A DNA stretch of 64,000 nucleotides from UBA2334 sp964396895 (GTDB taxonomy: Bacteria > Pseudomonadota > Gammaproteobacteria > Burkholderiales > Burkholderiaceae_C), in assembly GCA_964396895.1 (NCBI GenBank), contig CAYNGJ010000018.1:1-64000 (forward strand), read 5' to 3'. The notes beneath the pieces are model-generated. The model searched no databases. It was not told the origin of the DNA and was given only the letters and a program-made list of their open reading frames with translations. This document shows positions 26,054 to 35,900 of this stretch, in pieces (the first letter of the stretch is position 1; each line of letters opens with the position of its first letter). The position numbers and the translations under genes are program-made.

Positions 26054-26952
26054 GTGGCGGCCCCCTGTCGGCGGTCGGTCCAGGCCAAAAGGGCATCGGC
26101 CGTCAGCAGCAGCACCTGGTCGCTGCCGGCACTGGTGTCCAGCCACACCACCTCCAGGCGGGGAAACGCGGCCTCGAAATGCGCGCGTTCATGGCCAATC
26201 TCCAGCACCAGCACGCCGTGCGGGCTGAGGCGGTCGGGCAGGTCGGCCAGCAGCTGGCGCACAAAGTCCATGCCGTCGGTGCCACCGGCGGTGTTGCCGC
26301 TCAGCGCCATGTCAGGCTCGGCACGGAACTCGGGCGGCAGCTCGGCCATGCTCTGGGCGTTCACATAGGGCGGGTTGCACAGCACCAGGTCGAAGGGGCC
26401 GGGCAGGGCTGCCAGGCCATCGGACTGCACCAGGGCAATGCGGTCCGCCAGGTGGTGTTTGTCCACGTTGATGGCGGCCACGGCCAGGGCCTCGGGGCTG
26501 AGGTCGGCACCAGTCACCCGCACGTCTGGCCAGGCCAGGGCGGCCAGCACGGCCAGGCTGCCGTTGCCGGTGCACAGGTCGAGCACCCGGTGGGTGTGTT
26601 CACCCAGCCAGATGTCAATGCTGCCCTCGGCCAGCACCTCGGCAATCAGGCTGCGCGGCACGATGACCCGCTCGTCCACATAAAACGGCACACCTTGCAG
26701 CCACGCTTCGCGGGTCAGGTAGGCGGCGGGCTGGCGGGTGGCAATGCGCTGGTCAATCAGCGCGTTCACCCGTGCCACTTGCGCAGGGGGCAGCGCGGGG
26801 TGGGACTGCGGATCGGTGTCCAGGGGCAGGCCCAGGCACCACAGGGTGAGCCAGGCGGCTTCATCCTGTGCGTTGGTGGTGCCGTGGCCAAAGGCCACGC
26901 CTGCGGCGGTGAGGCGGCGGGCACCGTCTTCAATCAGGTCGGTCAGGGTCAT
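26050..26952 (-). CDS. prmB: Ribosomal protein L3 N5-glutamine methyltransferase
   Basis: 300 residues. The SAM-binding VLDLCTGNGSLAV, the catalytic LCNPPYVN and the preceding YVDERVIVPRS identify a glutamine methyltransferase; the helical N-terminal domain and the VPRS variant point to PrmB rather than PrmC. It methylates a glutamine of ribosomal protein L3. The stop overlaps the ABC-F start as ATGA, so both are probably translated together. Confidence 0.9.
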   Translation of the reverse strand: MTLTDLIEDGARRLTAAGVAFGHGTTNAQDEAAWLTLWCLGLPLDTDPQSHPALPPAQVARVNALIDQRIATRQPAAYLTREAWLQGVPFYVDERVIVPRSLIAEVLAEGSIDIWLGEHTHRVLDLCTGNGSLAVLAALAWPDVRVTGADLSPEALAVAAINVDKHHLADRIALVQSDGLAALPGPFDLVLCNPPYVNAQSMAELPPEFRAEPDMALSGNTAGGTDGMDFVRQLLADLPDRLSPHGVLVLEIGHERAHFEAAFPRLEVVWLDTSAGSDQVLLLTADALLAWTDRRQGAAT

Positions 26953-27076
26953 GGGGTGCGGGGTGTGGTCGGGTTTGACCTGTCAGGTGAAACCCCGAAA
27001 ATGTCGTTGCAAAGACAAAGCAACGTCAATCAACCCCGTATTGTCCCACCTTCCCCTGGCCTGCCCACACCACACC

Positions 27077-28231
27077 ATGCACCCATTCGAACCGTCCCTT
27101 TGCTCCCGCCGTGCTTTTGTGGCGTCCTTGGGGGTGTCTGGGCTGGCCCATTGGGCAGGGGTGCAGGCGCAGGACGTGGGCAGCACCATCCGGCTGTGTC
27201 AGTCGCTGGCCCTGTCAGGCCCGTTGGGTGACCTGGGGCAGGCGCTGCACCAGGGGGCCAAAGTCTGTTTTGACGCGGTCAACGCCAAGGGCGGTGTGTT
27301 TGGCCGCCAGATTGCGCTGCAAACCCTGGACGACGGCTACGACGTGGCACGCGCCGTGGCCAACGTGGACGGCTTTTTGGCGGACAAAGACACCTTCGCG
27401 CTGTTCAACTGCATGGGCACGCCCATGATCGAGGCCATGCTGCCCAAGGTGCTGGCCTCGGGCATGCCCCTGTTTGCCCCGTTCACCGGCGCGCTGCTGG
27501 CGCGGGTGCCTGCGCGCCAGGTGTTCAACATCCGCGCCAGTTACCCCGAAGAGGCCGAGCAACTGGTGCAGCACCTGGCCACCATCGGCATACGGCGCAT
27601 TGGCGTGGCTTACCAAAACAATGCGTTTGGCAAAGAGGTGTTTGACGGCGCCCGGCTGGCCATGGACAAGCATGGGGTCGCCGGCGGGGTGGCGGTGACG
27701 GTCGAGAGCTCGGGGGCCGATGCCGCAGCGGCCGCCGCCCAACTGGTGGCGGCTGAGCCCGAGGCCGTGTTGGTGGGTTTGGCGGGCAAGCCCACGCTGG
27801 ACTTTGTGCGCGCCATGCGCCAGCAGCGCAAGGGCATGCCGCTGTACGCGCTGTCCATCATGGGGTCGGCCGCGACCCTCAAGGCCCTGGGCGACGACGC
27901 GGTGGGCATTGCCGTGTCCCAGGTGGTGCCCCTGCCGTATGGCGGCGGTGTGCCGCTGGCCAGGGATTTTCTGCAGGCGTGGAAAGCCGCGGATGTGCAA
28001 CTGGCGCCCTCGCACCTGGCGCTGGAGGGCTACATCAACGCCCGGGTCATGGTGGAGGCGCTGCGCCGCGCGGGTCCCAAGCCCTCGCGGGACGGGTTTG
28101 TGGACGCCACCTGGTCGCTCAAGCGCATGAACCTGGGTGGGTTCGAGGTCAACGCCACCGAGCCAGGGCGCAACGCCTCCCGGTTTGTGGAGCTGACCAT
28201 GGTGTCGCGCCAGGGGCGCTTCATCCGTTGA
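27077..28231 (+). CDS. Branched-chain-type ABC transporter substrate-binding protein
   Basis: 384 residues. The N-terminus has a twin-arginine-like CSRRAFVASLGVSGLAH export signal ending near VQAQD. The mature chain starts IRLCQSLALSGPLGDLGQALHQG and continues with the Peripla_BP_6 (LivK/AmiC-type) pattern, including FNCMGTPMIEAML. It would bind an amino acid or similar ligand in the periplasm. No permease or ATPase gene is adjacent, so it is a stand-alone receptor or is used by a transporter elsewhere. The frame is open upstream, but the signal peptide fixes the start. Its 3' end overlaps dapE convergently by 11 bases. Confidence 0.85.
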   Translation: MHPFEPSLCSRRAFVASLGVSGLAHWAGVQAQDVGSTIRLCQSLALSGPLGDLGQALHQGAKVCFDAVNAKGGVFGRQIALQTLDDGYDVARAVANVDGFLADKDTFALFNCMGTPMIEAMLPKVLASGMPLFAPFTGALLARVPARQVFNIRASYPEEAEQLVQHLATIGIRRIGVAYQNNAFGKEVFDGARLAMDKHGVAGGVAVTVESSGADAAAAAAQLVAAEPEAVLVGLAGKPTLDFVRAMRQQRKGMPLYALSIMGSAATLKALGDDAVGIAVSQVVPLPYGGGVPLARDFLQAWKAADVQLAPSHLALEGYINARVMVEALRRAGPKPSRDGFVDATWSLKRMNLGGFEVNATEPGRNASRFVELTMVSRQGRFIR

Positions 28232-29417
28232 GGTTTTCCAGCAGGCGGCGGTAGATGTTTTTCAGGGGCTCGATGTCGGCCACGGCCACGCACTCGTTGA
28301 GCTGGTGGATGGTGGCGTTGGGCGGCCCCAGCTCGATCACCTCGGGGCAGATCTGGGCAATGAAGCGCCCGTCGCTGGTGCCGCCGGTGGTGGACAGCTC
28401 GGTGTCCAGCCCGGTTTCGGCCCGGATGGCGTCGCGCACGGCGTTCACCAGCGGGCCGGGCCGGGTCAAAAAGGGCAGGCCACCCACGGTCCAGGCCAGG
28501 TCGTAGTCGGTGCCGGGCTGCAGGCCGTGCCGCTGCAGCACGCCTTCCAGCCGCGTCTGCAGCCCCTCGGGCGTGCTCTCGGTGCTGAAGCGGAAGTTGA
28601 AATCCACCACCACGTGGCCGGGAATGACGTTGCTGGCCCCCGTGCCGCCGTGGATGTTGCTGACCTGCCACGTGGTGGCCGGAAAAAAGTCGTTGCCCGC
28701 GTCCCACTGCACACCCACCAGCTCGGCCAGGGCGGGGCTCAGCAGGTGAATGGGGTTGCGTGCCAGGTGCGGGTAGGCAATGTGGCCCTGCACGCCCTTG
28801 ACCGTGAGCTTGCCGCTCATGGTGCCGCGTCGGCCGTTTTTGATCATGTCGCCCGTGCGTTCCACCGAGGTGGGTTCGCCCACCACGCACCAGTCCAGCA
28901 CCTCGCCGCGTTGCCGCAGCGTGCGGCAAACCACCACCGTGCCGTCGTGGGCGGGGCCTTCTTCGTCGCTGGTGAGCAAAAAAGCGATGTTGAACGTGGG
29001 CTGGGGGTGCGCGGCCAGAAACTCCTCGCAGGCCACCACCATGGCCGCCAGCGAGGTTTTCATGTCGCTGGCGCCACGGCCATACAGCATGCCCGCGTCG
29101 TGCGTGGGCACAAACGGGGGGCTGCGCCATTGGTCCAGCGGGCCGGTGGGCACCACGTCGGTGTGGCCGGCAAACACCAGGGTTTTTGCTTTTTTTGTAG
29201 CTGAAACACCAGACTGGTTGTGCGCTGAAGGCCTTTTTGGCTCAAATTTTGCCCACAGATTGGCCACGCGGAAGTCGGCGGGGCCGCTGTCCAGGGTTTC
29301 GCAGGCGAAGCCCAGCGCGCCCAGGCGCTGGGCCAGCAGGGCTTGGCAGCCCGCGTCGTCGGGGGTGACGGAGGGGCGGGCCAGCAGTTGTTCGGTCAGG
29401 CGCAGGGTGGCGGTCAT
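28221..29417 (-). CDS. dapE: Succinyl-diaminopimelate desuccinylase
   Basis: 398 residues. Metal ligands are visible as FAGHTDVVPTG, YGRGASDMK and TSDEEGPA, in the order found in DapE/ArgE/M20 enzymes. It releases succinate from N-succinyl-LL-diaminopimelate in lysine and peptidoglycan precursor synthesis. Residues 57-79 (EPKRPSAHNQSG and neighbours, just before the first metal-binding strand) are encoded by an AT-rich mini-repeat; family proteins normally lack this stretch. It starts at ATG 29417, overlapping the pilU stop by one base. Confidence 0.92.
   Translation of the reverse strand: MTATLRLTEQLLARPSVTPDDAGCQALLAQRLGALGFACETLDSGPADFRVANLWAKFEPKRPSAHNQSGVSATKKAKTLVFAGHTDVVPTGPLDQWRSPPFVPTHDAGMLYGRGASDMKTSLAAMVVACEEFLAAHPQPTFNIAFLLTSDEEGPAHDGTVVVCRTLRQRGEVLDWCVVGEPTSVERTGDMIKNGRRGTMSGKLTVKGVQGHIAYPHLARNPIHLLSPALAELVGVQWDAGNDFFPATTWQVSNIHGGTGASNVIPGHVVVDFNFRFSTESTPEGLQTRLEGVLQRHGLQPGTDYDLAWTVGGLPFLTRPGPLVNAVRDAIRAETGLDTELSTTGGTSDGRFIAQICPEVIELGPPNATIHQLNECVAVADIEPLKNIYRRLLENLNG
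29183..29250. repeat. Mini-repeat copy B, in frame inside dapE
   Basis: In the dapE direction it reads AAAAAGGCCTTCAGCGC, a variable middle of about 18 bases, then TTTCAGCTACAAAAAAA. It aligns without gaps over 55 bases to the ligA copy. It encodes EPKRPSAHNQSGVSATKKAK and disrupts neither the frame nor the catalytic residues. Confidence 0.8.
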
Positions 29418-30562
29418 CAGTCGTCGGTGTGGATGGTGATTTCGGTGAACGAGGGCTCATCGTCCGGGTCCACCAGGGGGGCTTTTTTGACGGACTGCTG
29501 GGCAAAGTCGTTTTGCAGCCGCCAGGTGAGGTTGGTGGGCGAGTCGGCGTAGGCCAGGCCCTCTTCGCGGCTGACCATGCCGCTGGTGATGAGGCGGGCA
29601 ATGTCTTGTTCAAAGGTCTGCGAGCCCTCGGCCAGCGAATTGGCCATGGCGTCGCGCACGCCGTTGAGGTCGCTTTTGGCGATCAGGTCGGCAATCAGGG
29701 CGGTGTTCAGCATCACCTCCACGGCGGGCACGCGCTGGCCGTCCACCGTGCGCAGCAACCGCTGCGACACCACCGCCTTCAGCGCCGAGGCCAGGTCACC
29801 CAACATGGTGGGGCGGGTCTCCACGGGGTAAAAGCTCAGGATGCGGTTGAGCACGTGGTAGCTGTTGTTGGCGTGCAGCGTGGCCAGGCACACATGGCCA
29901 GACTGCGCGTAGGCCAGGGCGGCGCTCATGGTTTCGCGGTCGCGGATTTCGCCGATCATGATCACGTCGGGCGCCTGGCGCAGCGCGTTTTTCAGCGCCA
30001 GTTGCATGGAAGTGGTGTCGCTGCCCACCTCGCGCTGGTTCACCACCGATTTGCGGTGGCGAATCATGAATTCCACCGGGTCTTCCACCGTCAGGATGTG
30101 GCCCGACACGCGGGCGTTGCGGTGGTCCAGCATGGCGGCCAGCGTGGTGCTTTTGCCCGAGCCGGTGGCGCCCACCACCAGCACCAGGCCACGCTTTTCC
30201 ATCACCAGGTCGCCCAACACCGGGGGCACCTTCAGCGCCTCCAGGGTGGGAATTTGCAGCGTGATGTAGCGAATCACCACCGCGTAGGTGCCCCGCTGGC
30301 GCATGGCGCTGATGCGGAAGTTGCCCACGCCGTCGATGGGCAGGGCCATGTTGAGCTCGCCGCACTCTTCCAGCTCTTCGATTTTGACGGGGGCCACCAC
30401 CTCGGCCAGCAGCTTGAGCGGCGCGTCCCGGCTCAGGGGCTGGGCGTTGATGGGCACACAGTGCCCGTTGATCTTGATGAGTGCTGGCGCGTGGGGCGAC
30501 AGGAACACGTCGGAGGCCTGCTTGTCGGCCATCAGCCGCAGAATTCGGTCCATCATGCTCAT
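29417..30562 (-). CDS. pilU: Type IV pilus retraction ATPase PilU
   Basis: 381 residues. GATGSGKST (Walker A), DVIMIGEIRDRETM (Asp box / Walker B) and CLATLHANN (His box) are the PilT/PilU signatures. The longer C-terminus ending in acidic residues (VDPDDEPSF) and the ASDVFLSPHAPA start fit PilU better than PilT. It assists PilT in powering pilus retraction at the inner membrane. No pilT gene is adjacent; instead it lies inside the dap cluster, between dapD and dapE, with which it overlaps. Confidence 0.9.
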   Translation of the reverse strand: MSMMDRILRLMADKQASDVFLSPHAPALIKINGHCVPINAQPLSRDAPLKLLAEVVAPVKIEELEECGELNMALPIDGVGNFRISAMRQRGTYAVVIRYITLQIPTLEALKVPPVLGDLVMEKRGLVLVVGATGSGKSTTLAAMLDHRNARVSGHILTVEDPVEFMIRHRKSVVNQREVGSDTTSMQLALKNALRQAPDVIMIGEIRDRETMSAALAYAQSGHVCLATLHANNSYHVLNRILSFYPVETRPTMLGDLASALKAVVSQRLLRTVDGQRVPAVEVMLNTALIADLIAKSDLNGVRDAMANSLAEGSQTFEQDIARLITSGMVSREEGLAYADSPTNLTWRLQNDFAQQSVKKAPLVDPDDEPSFTEITIHTDD

Positions 30563-30632
30563 GGCGTGCTCCTCGCGGCCAGCAAAGGGAAGGGCGGTGG
30601 TGTGGGGTGTGCGCGGGGTGGCCCTGGGGGCC

Positions 30633-31457
30633 TCAGTCGCGCAGCAGGTCGTTCAGGCTGGTTTTGGCGCGGGTTTGTGCATCGACCTTCTTCATGATGA
30701 TGGCGGCGTAGGTGTGGTACTTGCCACCGGCCTTGGGCAGCGTGCCACTCACCACCACCGAGCCCGCAGGCACGCGGCCATAGCTGATGGTGTCGGCTTC
30801 GCGGTCATAAATGGGGGTGCTTTGGCCAATGTACACACCCATGCTCAGCACCGAGTTTTCTTCGACGATGACGCCTTCGACCACCTCGGAGCGGGCGCCG
30901 ATGAAGCAGTTGTCTTCAATGATGGTGGGGTTGGCCTGCATGGGCTCCAGCACGCCGCCAATGCCCACGCCGCCGCTCAGGTGCACGTTTTTGCCAATTT
31001 GGGCGCAGCTGCCCACCGCCGCCCAGGTGTCCACCATGGAGCCTTCATCCACATAGGCGCCAATGTTCACGTAGCTGGGCATGAGGATGGCGCCTTTGGC
31101 CACGTAGCTGCCTTTGCGCGCCACGGCGGGGGGCACCACGCGCACGCCGGTGGCCTTCATCTCTTCTTCGCTCAGGTGGGCGAACTTGGTGGGCACTTTG
31201 TCGTAAAAGCCCAGGTCGCCGGCACGCATCAGCACGTTGTCGTTCAGGCGGAAGGACAGCAGCACGGCTTTTTTGATCCACTGGTGCACCACCCACTGGC
31301 CCACGCCTTCGCGGGTGGCCACGCGGATTTTGCCGGTGTTGAGCTGGGCAATCACCTCGTTCACGGCGTCCATCACCTCTTTGGGGGCGGATTGGGCGGA
31401 CAGGCTGGTGCGGTTGTCCCAGGCGTTGTCGATGAGGGTTTGCAGGGCTTGGGTCAT
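30633..31457 (-). CDS. dapD: Tetrahydrodipicolinate N-succinyltransferase
   Basis: 274 residues, the standard DapD length. The N-terminal helical part is followed by the LbH coil with MPSYVNIGAYVDEGSMVDTW and GSCAQIGKNVHLSGG, and ends in the family's usual KVDAQTRAKTSLNDLLRD. It succinylates tetrahydrodipicolinate, the step before DapC and DapE, both encoded here. Confidence 0.95.
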   Translation of the reverse strand: MTQALQTLIDNAWDNRTSLSAQSAPKEVMDAVNEVIAQLNTGKIRVATREGVGQWVVHQWIKKAVLLSFRLNDNVLMRAGDLGFYDKVPTKFAHLSEEEMKATGVRVVPPAVARKGSYVAKGAILMPSYVNIGAYVDEGSMVDTWAAVGSCAQIGKNVHLSGGVGIGGVLEPMQANPTIIEDNCFIGARSEVVEGVIVEENSVLSMGVYIGQSTPIYDREADTISYGRVPAGSVVVSGTLPKAGGKYHTYAAIIMKKVDAQTRAKTSLNDLLRD

Positions 31458-31506
31458 GGTGTGTCTCGCAATGGCGGGGATGAAAAAAGAAGGGGTGGCC
31501 GGGGCA

Positions 31507-32754
31507 TCAGCGCGGCGGGCCGTTGACGAACGCCACCATCCGGTGGGCGGCCTCCAGGCACTCGTCCGTGTCGGCCACCAGGGCCATGCGGATGCGTCCG
31601 GCCCCGGGGTTGAAGCCTTGGGCCTCGCGCGCCAGGTAGCTGCCGGGCAGCACGGTCACATTGTATTGAGCCAGCAGTGCCTGGGCGAAGTGCTCGTCCG
31701 CGCTCAGCGCTGGCGTGGCCCAGTGCTCGGGCACGGCGGCCCACAGGTAAAAGCCCGCGTCGGGCAGGGCCACGTCGAGCACGCTGGCCAGCACGGGGGT
31801 GACCTGGGCAAATTTGGTGCGGTACTGGGCGCGGTTGTCCACCACGTGCGCCTCGTCCTGCCAGGCGGCCACGCTGGCGGCCTGCACCACGGGGCTCATG
31901 GCGCTGCCGTGGTAGGTGCGGTAGAGCAAAAATGCCTTGATGAGCGCCGCGTCGCCCGCCACAAAACCGCTGCGCATGCCGGGCACGTTGCTGCGTTTGG
32001 ACAAGCTGGTGAACATGACCAGGTTTTTGAAGTCTGTCCGGCCCAGTTGGGCCGCCGCCTCCAGGCCGCCCAGGGGCGCCTCGTCACGGAAGTAAATTTC
32101 GCTGTAGCACTCGTCCGAGGCAATCACAAAGCCAAAGCGGTCGCTCAACTCAAACAGCTTGCGCCACTCGTCCAGTGGCATGACCGCGCCCGTGGGGTTG
32201 CCCGGCGAGCACACAAACAGCAGTTGGGTGTTGGCCCACACGGCGTCGGGCACGCTGTCCCAGGCCACGGCAAAGTTGCGCGCCGGGTCGCTGGGGACGT
32301 AGTGGGGCGTGGCCCCGGCCAGCAGGGCCGCGCCCTCGTAAATTTGGTAGAACGGGTTGGGGCACACCACCAGGGGGCCGGGTTGGCCCTGCACGCCGGG
32401 GCGGGTGGGGTCCATCACCGTCTGCGCAAAGGCAAACAGTGCCTCGCGCGAGCCGTTCACCGGCAGCACCTGTGTGGCCGCGTCCAGGTCCAGGCCGTAG
32501 CGACGCTGCACCCAGTCGGCACAGGCTTTTCGCAGGGCGGGTTCGCCCGCCGTGGCCGGGTAGCCCGCCAGCCCGCTGGGCTGGGCCAGGGCGCTGGCGT
32601 GCAGTGCCTCGACCACCAAAGCCGGGGTGGCGTGCTTGGGCTCGCCAATGCCCAGGCTGATGGGGCGCAGGGCCGGGTTGGGCGTGACCCCGGCAAACAG
32701 CTTTTTCAGGCGTTCGAAGGGGTAGGGCTGGAGTTTGGAGAGCAGCGGGTTCAT
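31507..32754 (-). CDS. dapC: Succinyldiaminopimelate transaminase
   Basis: 415 residues. A class I/II aminotransferase with LGIGEPKHATPAL near the N-terminus, SPGNPTGAVM, and the PLP-lysine segment FTSLSKRSNVPGMRSGF. In Burkholderiales this gene directly precedes dapD and makes N-succinyl-diaminopimelate. ATG 32754 is chosen; upstream codons to 32808 are Pro/Ala-rich and probably non-coding. The opposite strand carries smc, so both promoters lie in the 185-base gap. Confidence 0.92.
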   Translation of the reverse strand: MNPLLSKLQPYPFERLKKLFAGVTPNPALRPISLGIGEPKHATPALVVEALHASALAQPSGLAGYPATAGEPALRKACADWVQRRYGLDLDAATQVLPVNGSREALFAFAQTVMDPTRPGVQGQPGPLVVCPNPFYQIYEGAALLAGATPHYVPSDPARNFAVAWDSVPDAVWANTQLLFVCSPGNPTGAVMPLDEWRKLFELSDRFGFVIASDECYSEIYFRDEAPLGGLEAAAQLGRTDFKNLVMFTSLSKRSNVPGMRSGFVAGDAALIKAFLLYRTYHGSAMSPVVQAASVAAWQDEAHVVDNRAQYRTKFAQVTPVLASVLDVALPDAGFYLWAAVPEHWATPALSADEHFAQALLAQYNVTVLPGSYLAREAQGFNPGAGRIRMALVADTDECLEAAHRMVAFVNGPPR

Positions 32755-32807
32755 GGGGGGCAGATTATCGGCGCTGTGGGCAGAGGGGGCGGCCGGTGGG
32801 GGCGGCA

Positions 32808-32825
32808 CTCAGGGTGAACCCTGAG
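32808..32825. other. Inverted repeat between dapC and smc
   Basis: CTCAGGG-TGAA-CCCTGAG: a perfect 7-bp palindrome arm with a 4-base centre, in the divergent gap between dapC and smc. It has no T tract, so it is not an evident terminator. It may be a regulatory site or leader hairpin of the dapC transcript. Confidence 0.45.
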
Positions 32826-32939
32826 AGGGGCAGTTATCATCAGCGGCTGATTCAGGGGCCAGTGGGGAAGGCAAAAGCCAATGAAATCAACGAACACAAC
32901 AACCCAATAACAAATCACACTCGGTTCTGGCAGGTCACG

Positions 32940-35900
32940 GTGCGTCTCAACTCCATCAAGCTTTCGGGCTTCAAGTCTTTTGCCGAACCCACCCACTTTC
33001 AGTTGCCCGGCCAGCTGGTGGGCGTGGTGGGGCCGAATGGCTGCGGCAAGTCCAACATCATGGATGCGGTGCGCTGGGTGCTGGGCGAGAGCAAGGCCAG
33101 TGAGCTGCGCGGCGAGTCCATGCAGGACGTGATTTTCAGCGGCACCACCACCCGCAAGGCCGCCAGCCGCGCCAGTGTGGAGCTGGTGTTTGACAACGCC
33201 GACCACCGCGCCGGTGGCCAGTGGGGCCAATTTGCCGAGGTGGCCGTGCGCCGCGTGCTGACCCGCGACGGCAACAGCAGCTACTTCATCAACAACCAGC
33301 TGGTGCGTCGGCGCGACGTGCAAGACGTGTTCCTGGGCACCGGTCTGGGGCCACGGGCCTACGCCATCATCGGCCAGGGCACCATCAGCCGCATCATCGA
33401 GAGCCGCCCCGAAGAGCTGCGCCTGTTTCTGGAAGAAGCGGCCGGTGTCTCCAAGTACAAAGAGCGCCGCCGCGAAACCGGCAACCGCCTGGCCGACACC
33501 CGCGACAACCTCACCCGCGTGGAGGACATCCTGCGCGAGCTCAACGCCAACCTCGACAAGCTCACGCAGCAGGCGGCGGTGGCCACGCAATACAAAAGCC
33601 TGCTGGAGCGCTCAACCCTCCGGCAGCACCAGCTCTGGTTTTTGAAGCGCGCCGAGGCCGAGGCCGAGCAGTCCCGCATCCAGCTGGAGGGCCAGCGTGC
33701 ACTGACCGAGCTCGAAGGCCGCATGGCCGACCTGCGCCGCACCGAAAGCGAGCTGGAAACCCTGCGCCAGGCCCACTACGCGGCGGGCGACCACGTCAAC
33801 CAGGCCCAGGGGGCGCTGTACGAATCCACCGCCGACGTGGGCAAGCTGGAGGCCGAAATCCGCTTCGTGGTGGAAGGCCGCCGCCGCGTGGAGTTGCGCT
33901 TGGCCCAGCTGCGTGAGCAAACCGAGCAGTGGACCCAGCGCGCCCAGCAGGCGCACGACGAACGGGAGGCCCTGGGCGAGCAGGGCATGGGCGCCGAAGA
34001 ACAGGCCGAAGTGCTGGCCGCCCAGCTCGAGGACCAAGCCGCCCAACTGCCCGCCCACGAAGACGCCCAGCGCCAGGCCCAGGGCCAGGCGGCCACCCAG
34101 CGCCAGGCCGTGGTGGCGGTGCAGCAGGCGCTGGGGGTACTGGCCGCCGAGCAGCGCAGCGTGGACGAGCAGACCCGCCAGCTCAACGCCCGGCGCGACA
34201 AGCTGGGCCAGGACCGCCAGGCGCTGGGCCTGCCCGACGAGTCCCGCCTGGGCCAGCTGCGCGCCCAGCTCGAAGAGGCCACCGAGTGGCAGGCCGAGGC
34301 CGCCGCCCGGCTGGAAGACGGCCAGGCCCAAACCCCCGTGCTCGATGACGAGCGCCGCCAGCGCCAGCAGCAGCTCAACGCCGAGGCGGCCACCGTGTCG
34401 CAGCTGTCGGCCAAGCTGGACGCCCTGCGGGCCCTGCAAGAAAAGGTGCAAACCAGCGGCAAGCTGCAACCCTGGCTGGCCCGCCAGGGGCTGGACGGCC
34501 TGCAGGCGCTGTGGAAGCGGCTGCACATCCAGTCGGGTTGGGAAACCGCGCTGGAGTCTGCCCTGCGCGAGCGCATGGGCGCGCTGGAGGTCAGCCGCCT
34601 GGACATGCTGCGCGCCCTGGCCGCCGACGCACCGCCCGCCCGGCTGGCCTTTTATGCCCCGCCCGCAGCGGAAGCGGCCACCGTGCCGCCCGTCCCAACC
34701 GGCGTGGGGCAGCGCCTGTCCGAGCTGCTGCGGGTGGAAGACCCCGCCCTGCGCCACTTGCTGGCCGACTGGCTGCAGGGCTGCCACACCGCCCCCACGC
34801 TGGACGAGGCGCTGGCCCTGCGCGACCGCCTGCCCCCCGGCGAGGCCATTTACACCCCGGCAGGGCACGCCGTGTCCCGCCACGCCGTGGCCTTTTACGC
34901 CCCAGACTCCGAGCAGTCCGGCCTGCTGGCCAGGGCCCAGGAAATGGAGCACCTCGAAAAAGAGGTGCGTGCCCACACCCTCATCGCCGACGAGGCCCGC
35001 TCCGCCCTGGCCCGCGCCGAGGCCGCCTGCGCCGACGGTGCCCAGCGCGTCCACACCGCCCGCGCCGAGGCCACCCAGGCCCAGTCCCGCTGCCACGAGC
35101 TGCAGGTGGAAGTGCTGCGCCTGAGCAACCAGGCCGAGCAGGCCCGCCAGCGCAGCGAGCAGCTCGCCGCCGACCTGGCCGAGGTTGATGGCCAGCTGGA
35201 GGAGCTGCAGGAGCGCCGCGTCACCGCCGAGGCGCGGTTCGAGGAGCTGGACATGCAACTGGCCGATGCCCAGGAGCGCCACGCCCAGCTGGAAGACCGC
35301 GTCACCGACACCGAGCGCCGCCTGGCCCAGGCGCGCGAGCACCTGCGCGCCCTGGAGCGCCAGGCGCAGGAAGCCACCTTTGCCCACCGCAGCCTGCAAG
35401 CCCGCCAGGGTGAATTGGCCCGTGCCGCCGACACCGCCCGCCAGCAACTGGCCAGCATTGCCCAAGAAGAGCAGCGCGCCCACGACGAAATGGCCCGCCT
35501 GAGCGACGCCGCCGCCCAGGGTGGCCTGCAAGAAGCGCTGGAGAAAAAGCTGGCGCGCGAGCAGGCCCTGAGCGCACGCCGCAGCGAGTACGACGACCTC
35601 AGCACCCGCCTGCGCGCCGCCGACGAGCAGCGCCTGAAGCACGAGCGCGAGCTCGACCCCATGCGCCAGCGCATCACCGACTTTCAGCTCAAGGAGCAGG
35701 CGGCCCGTTTGGCGTTTGAGCAATACCGCCTGCTGCTGGACGAGGCCGGGCAGGCCACGCCCGAGGCCCTCGCGGTGCTGGCCGAGGGCATTGCCACCGA
35801 GCAGGTCAAGTTGCAGGGCCTGCAAGCCGAGATCGACCGCCTGCAGCGCGACATGGCCGCGCTGGGGCCGGTCAACCTCGCGGCGCTGGACGAGCTGGCC

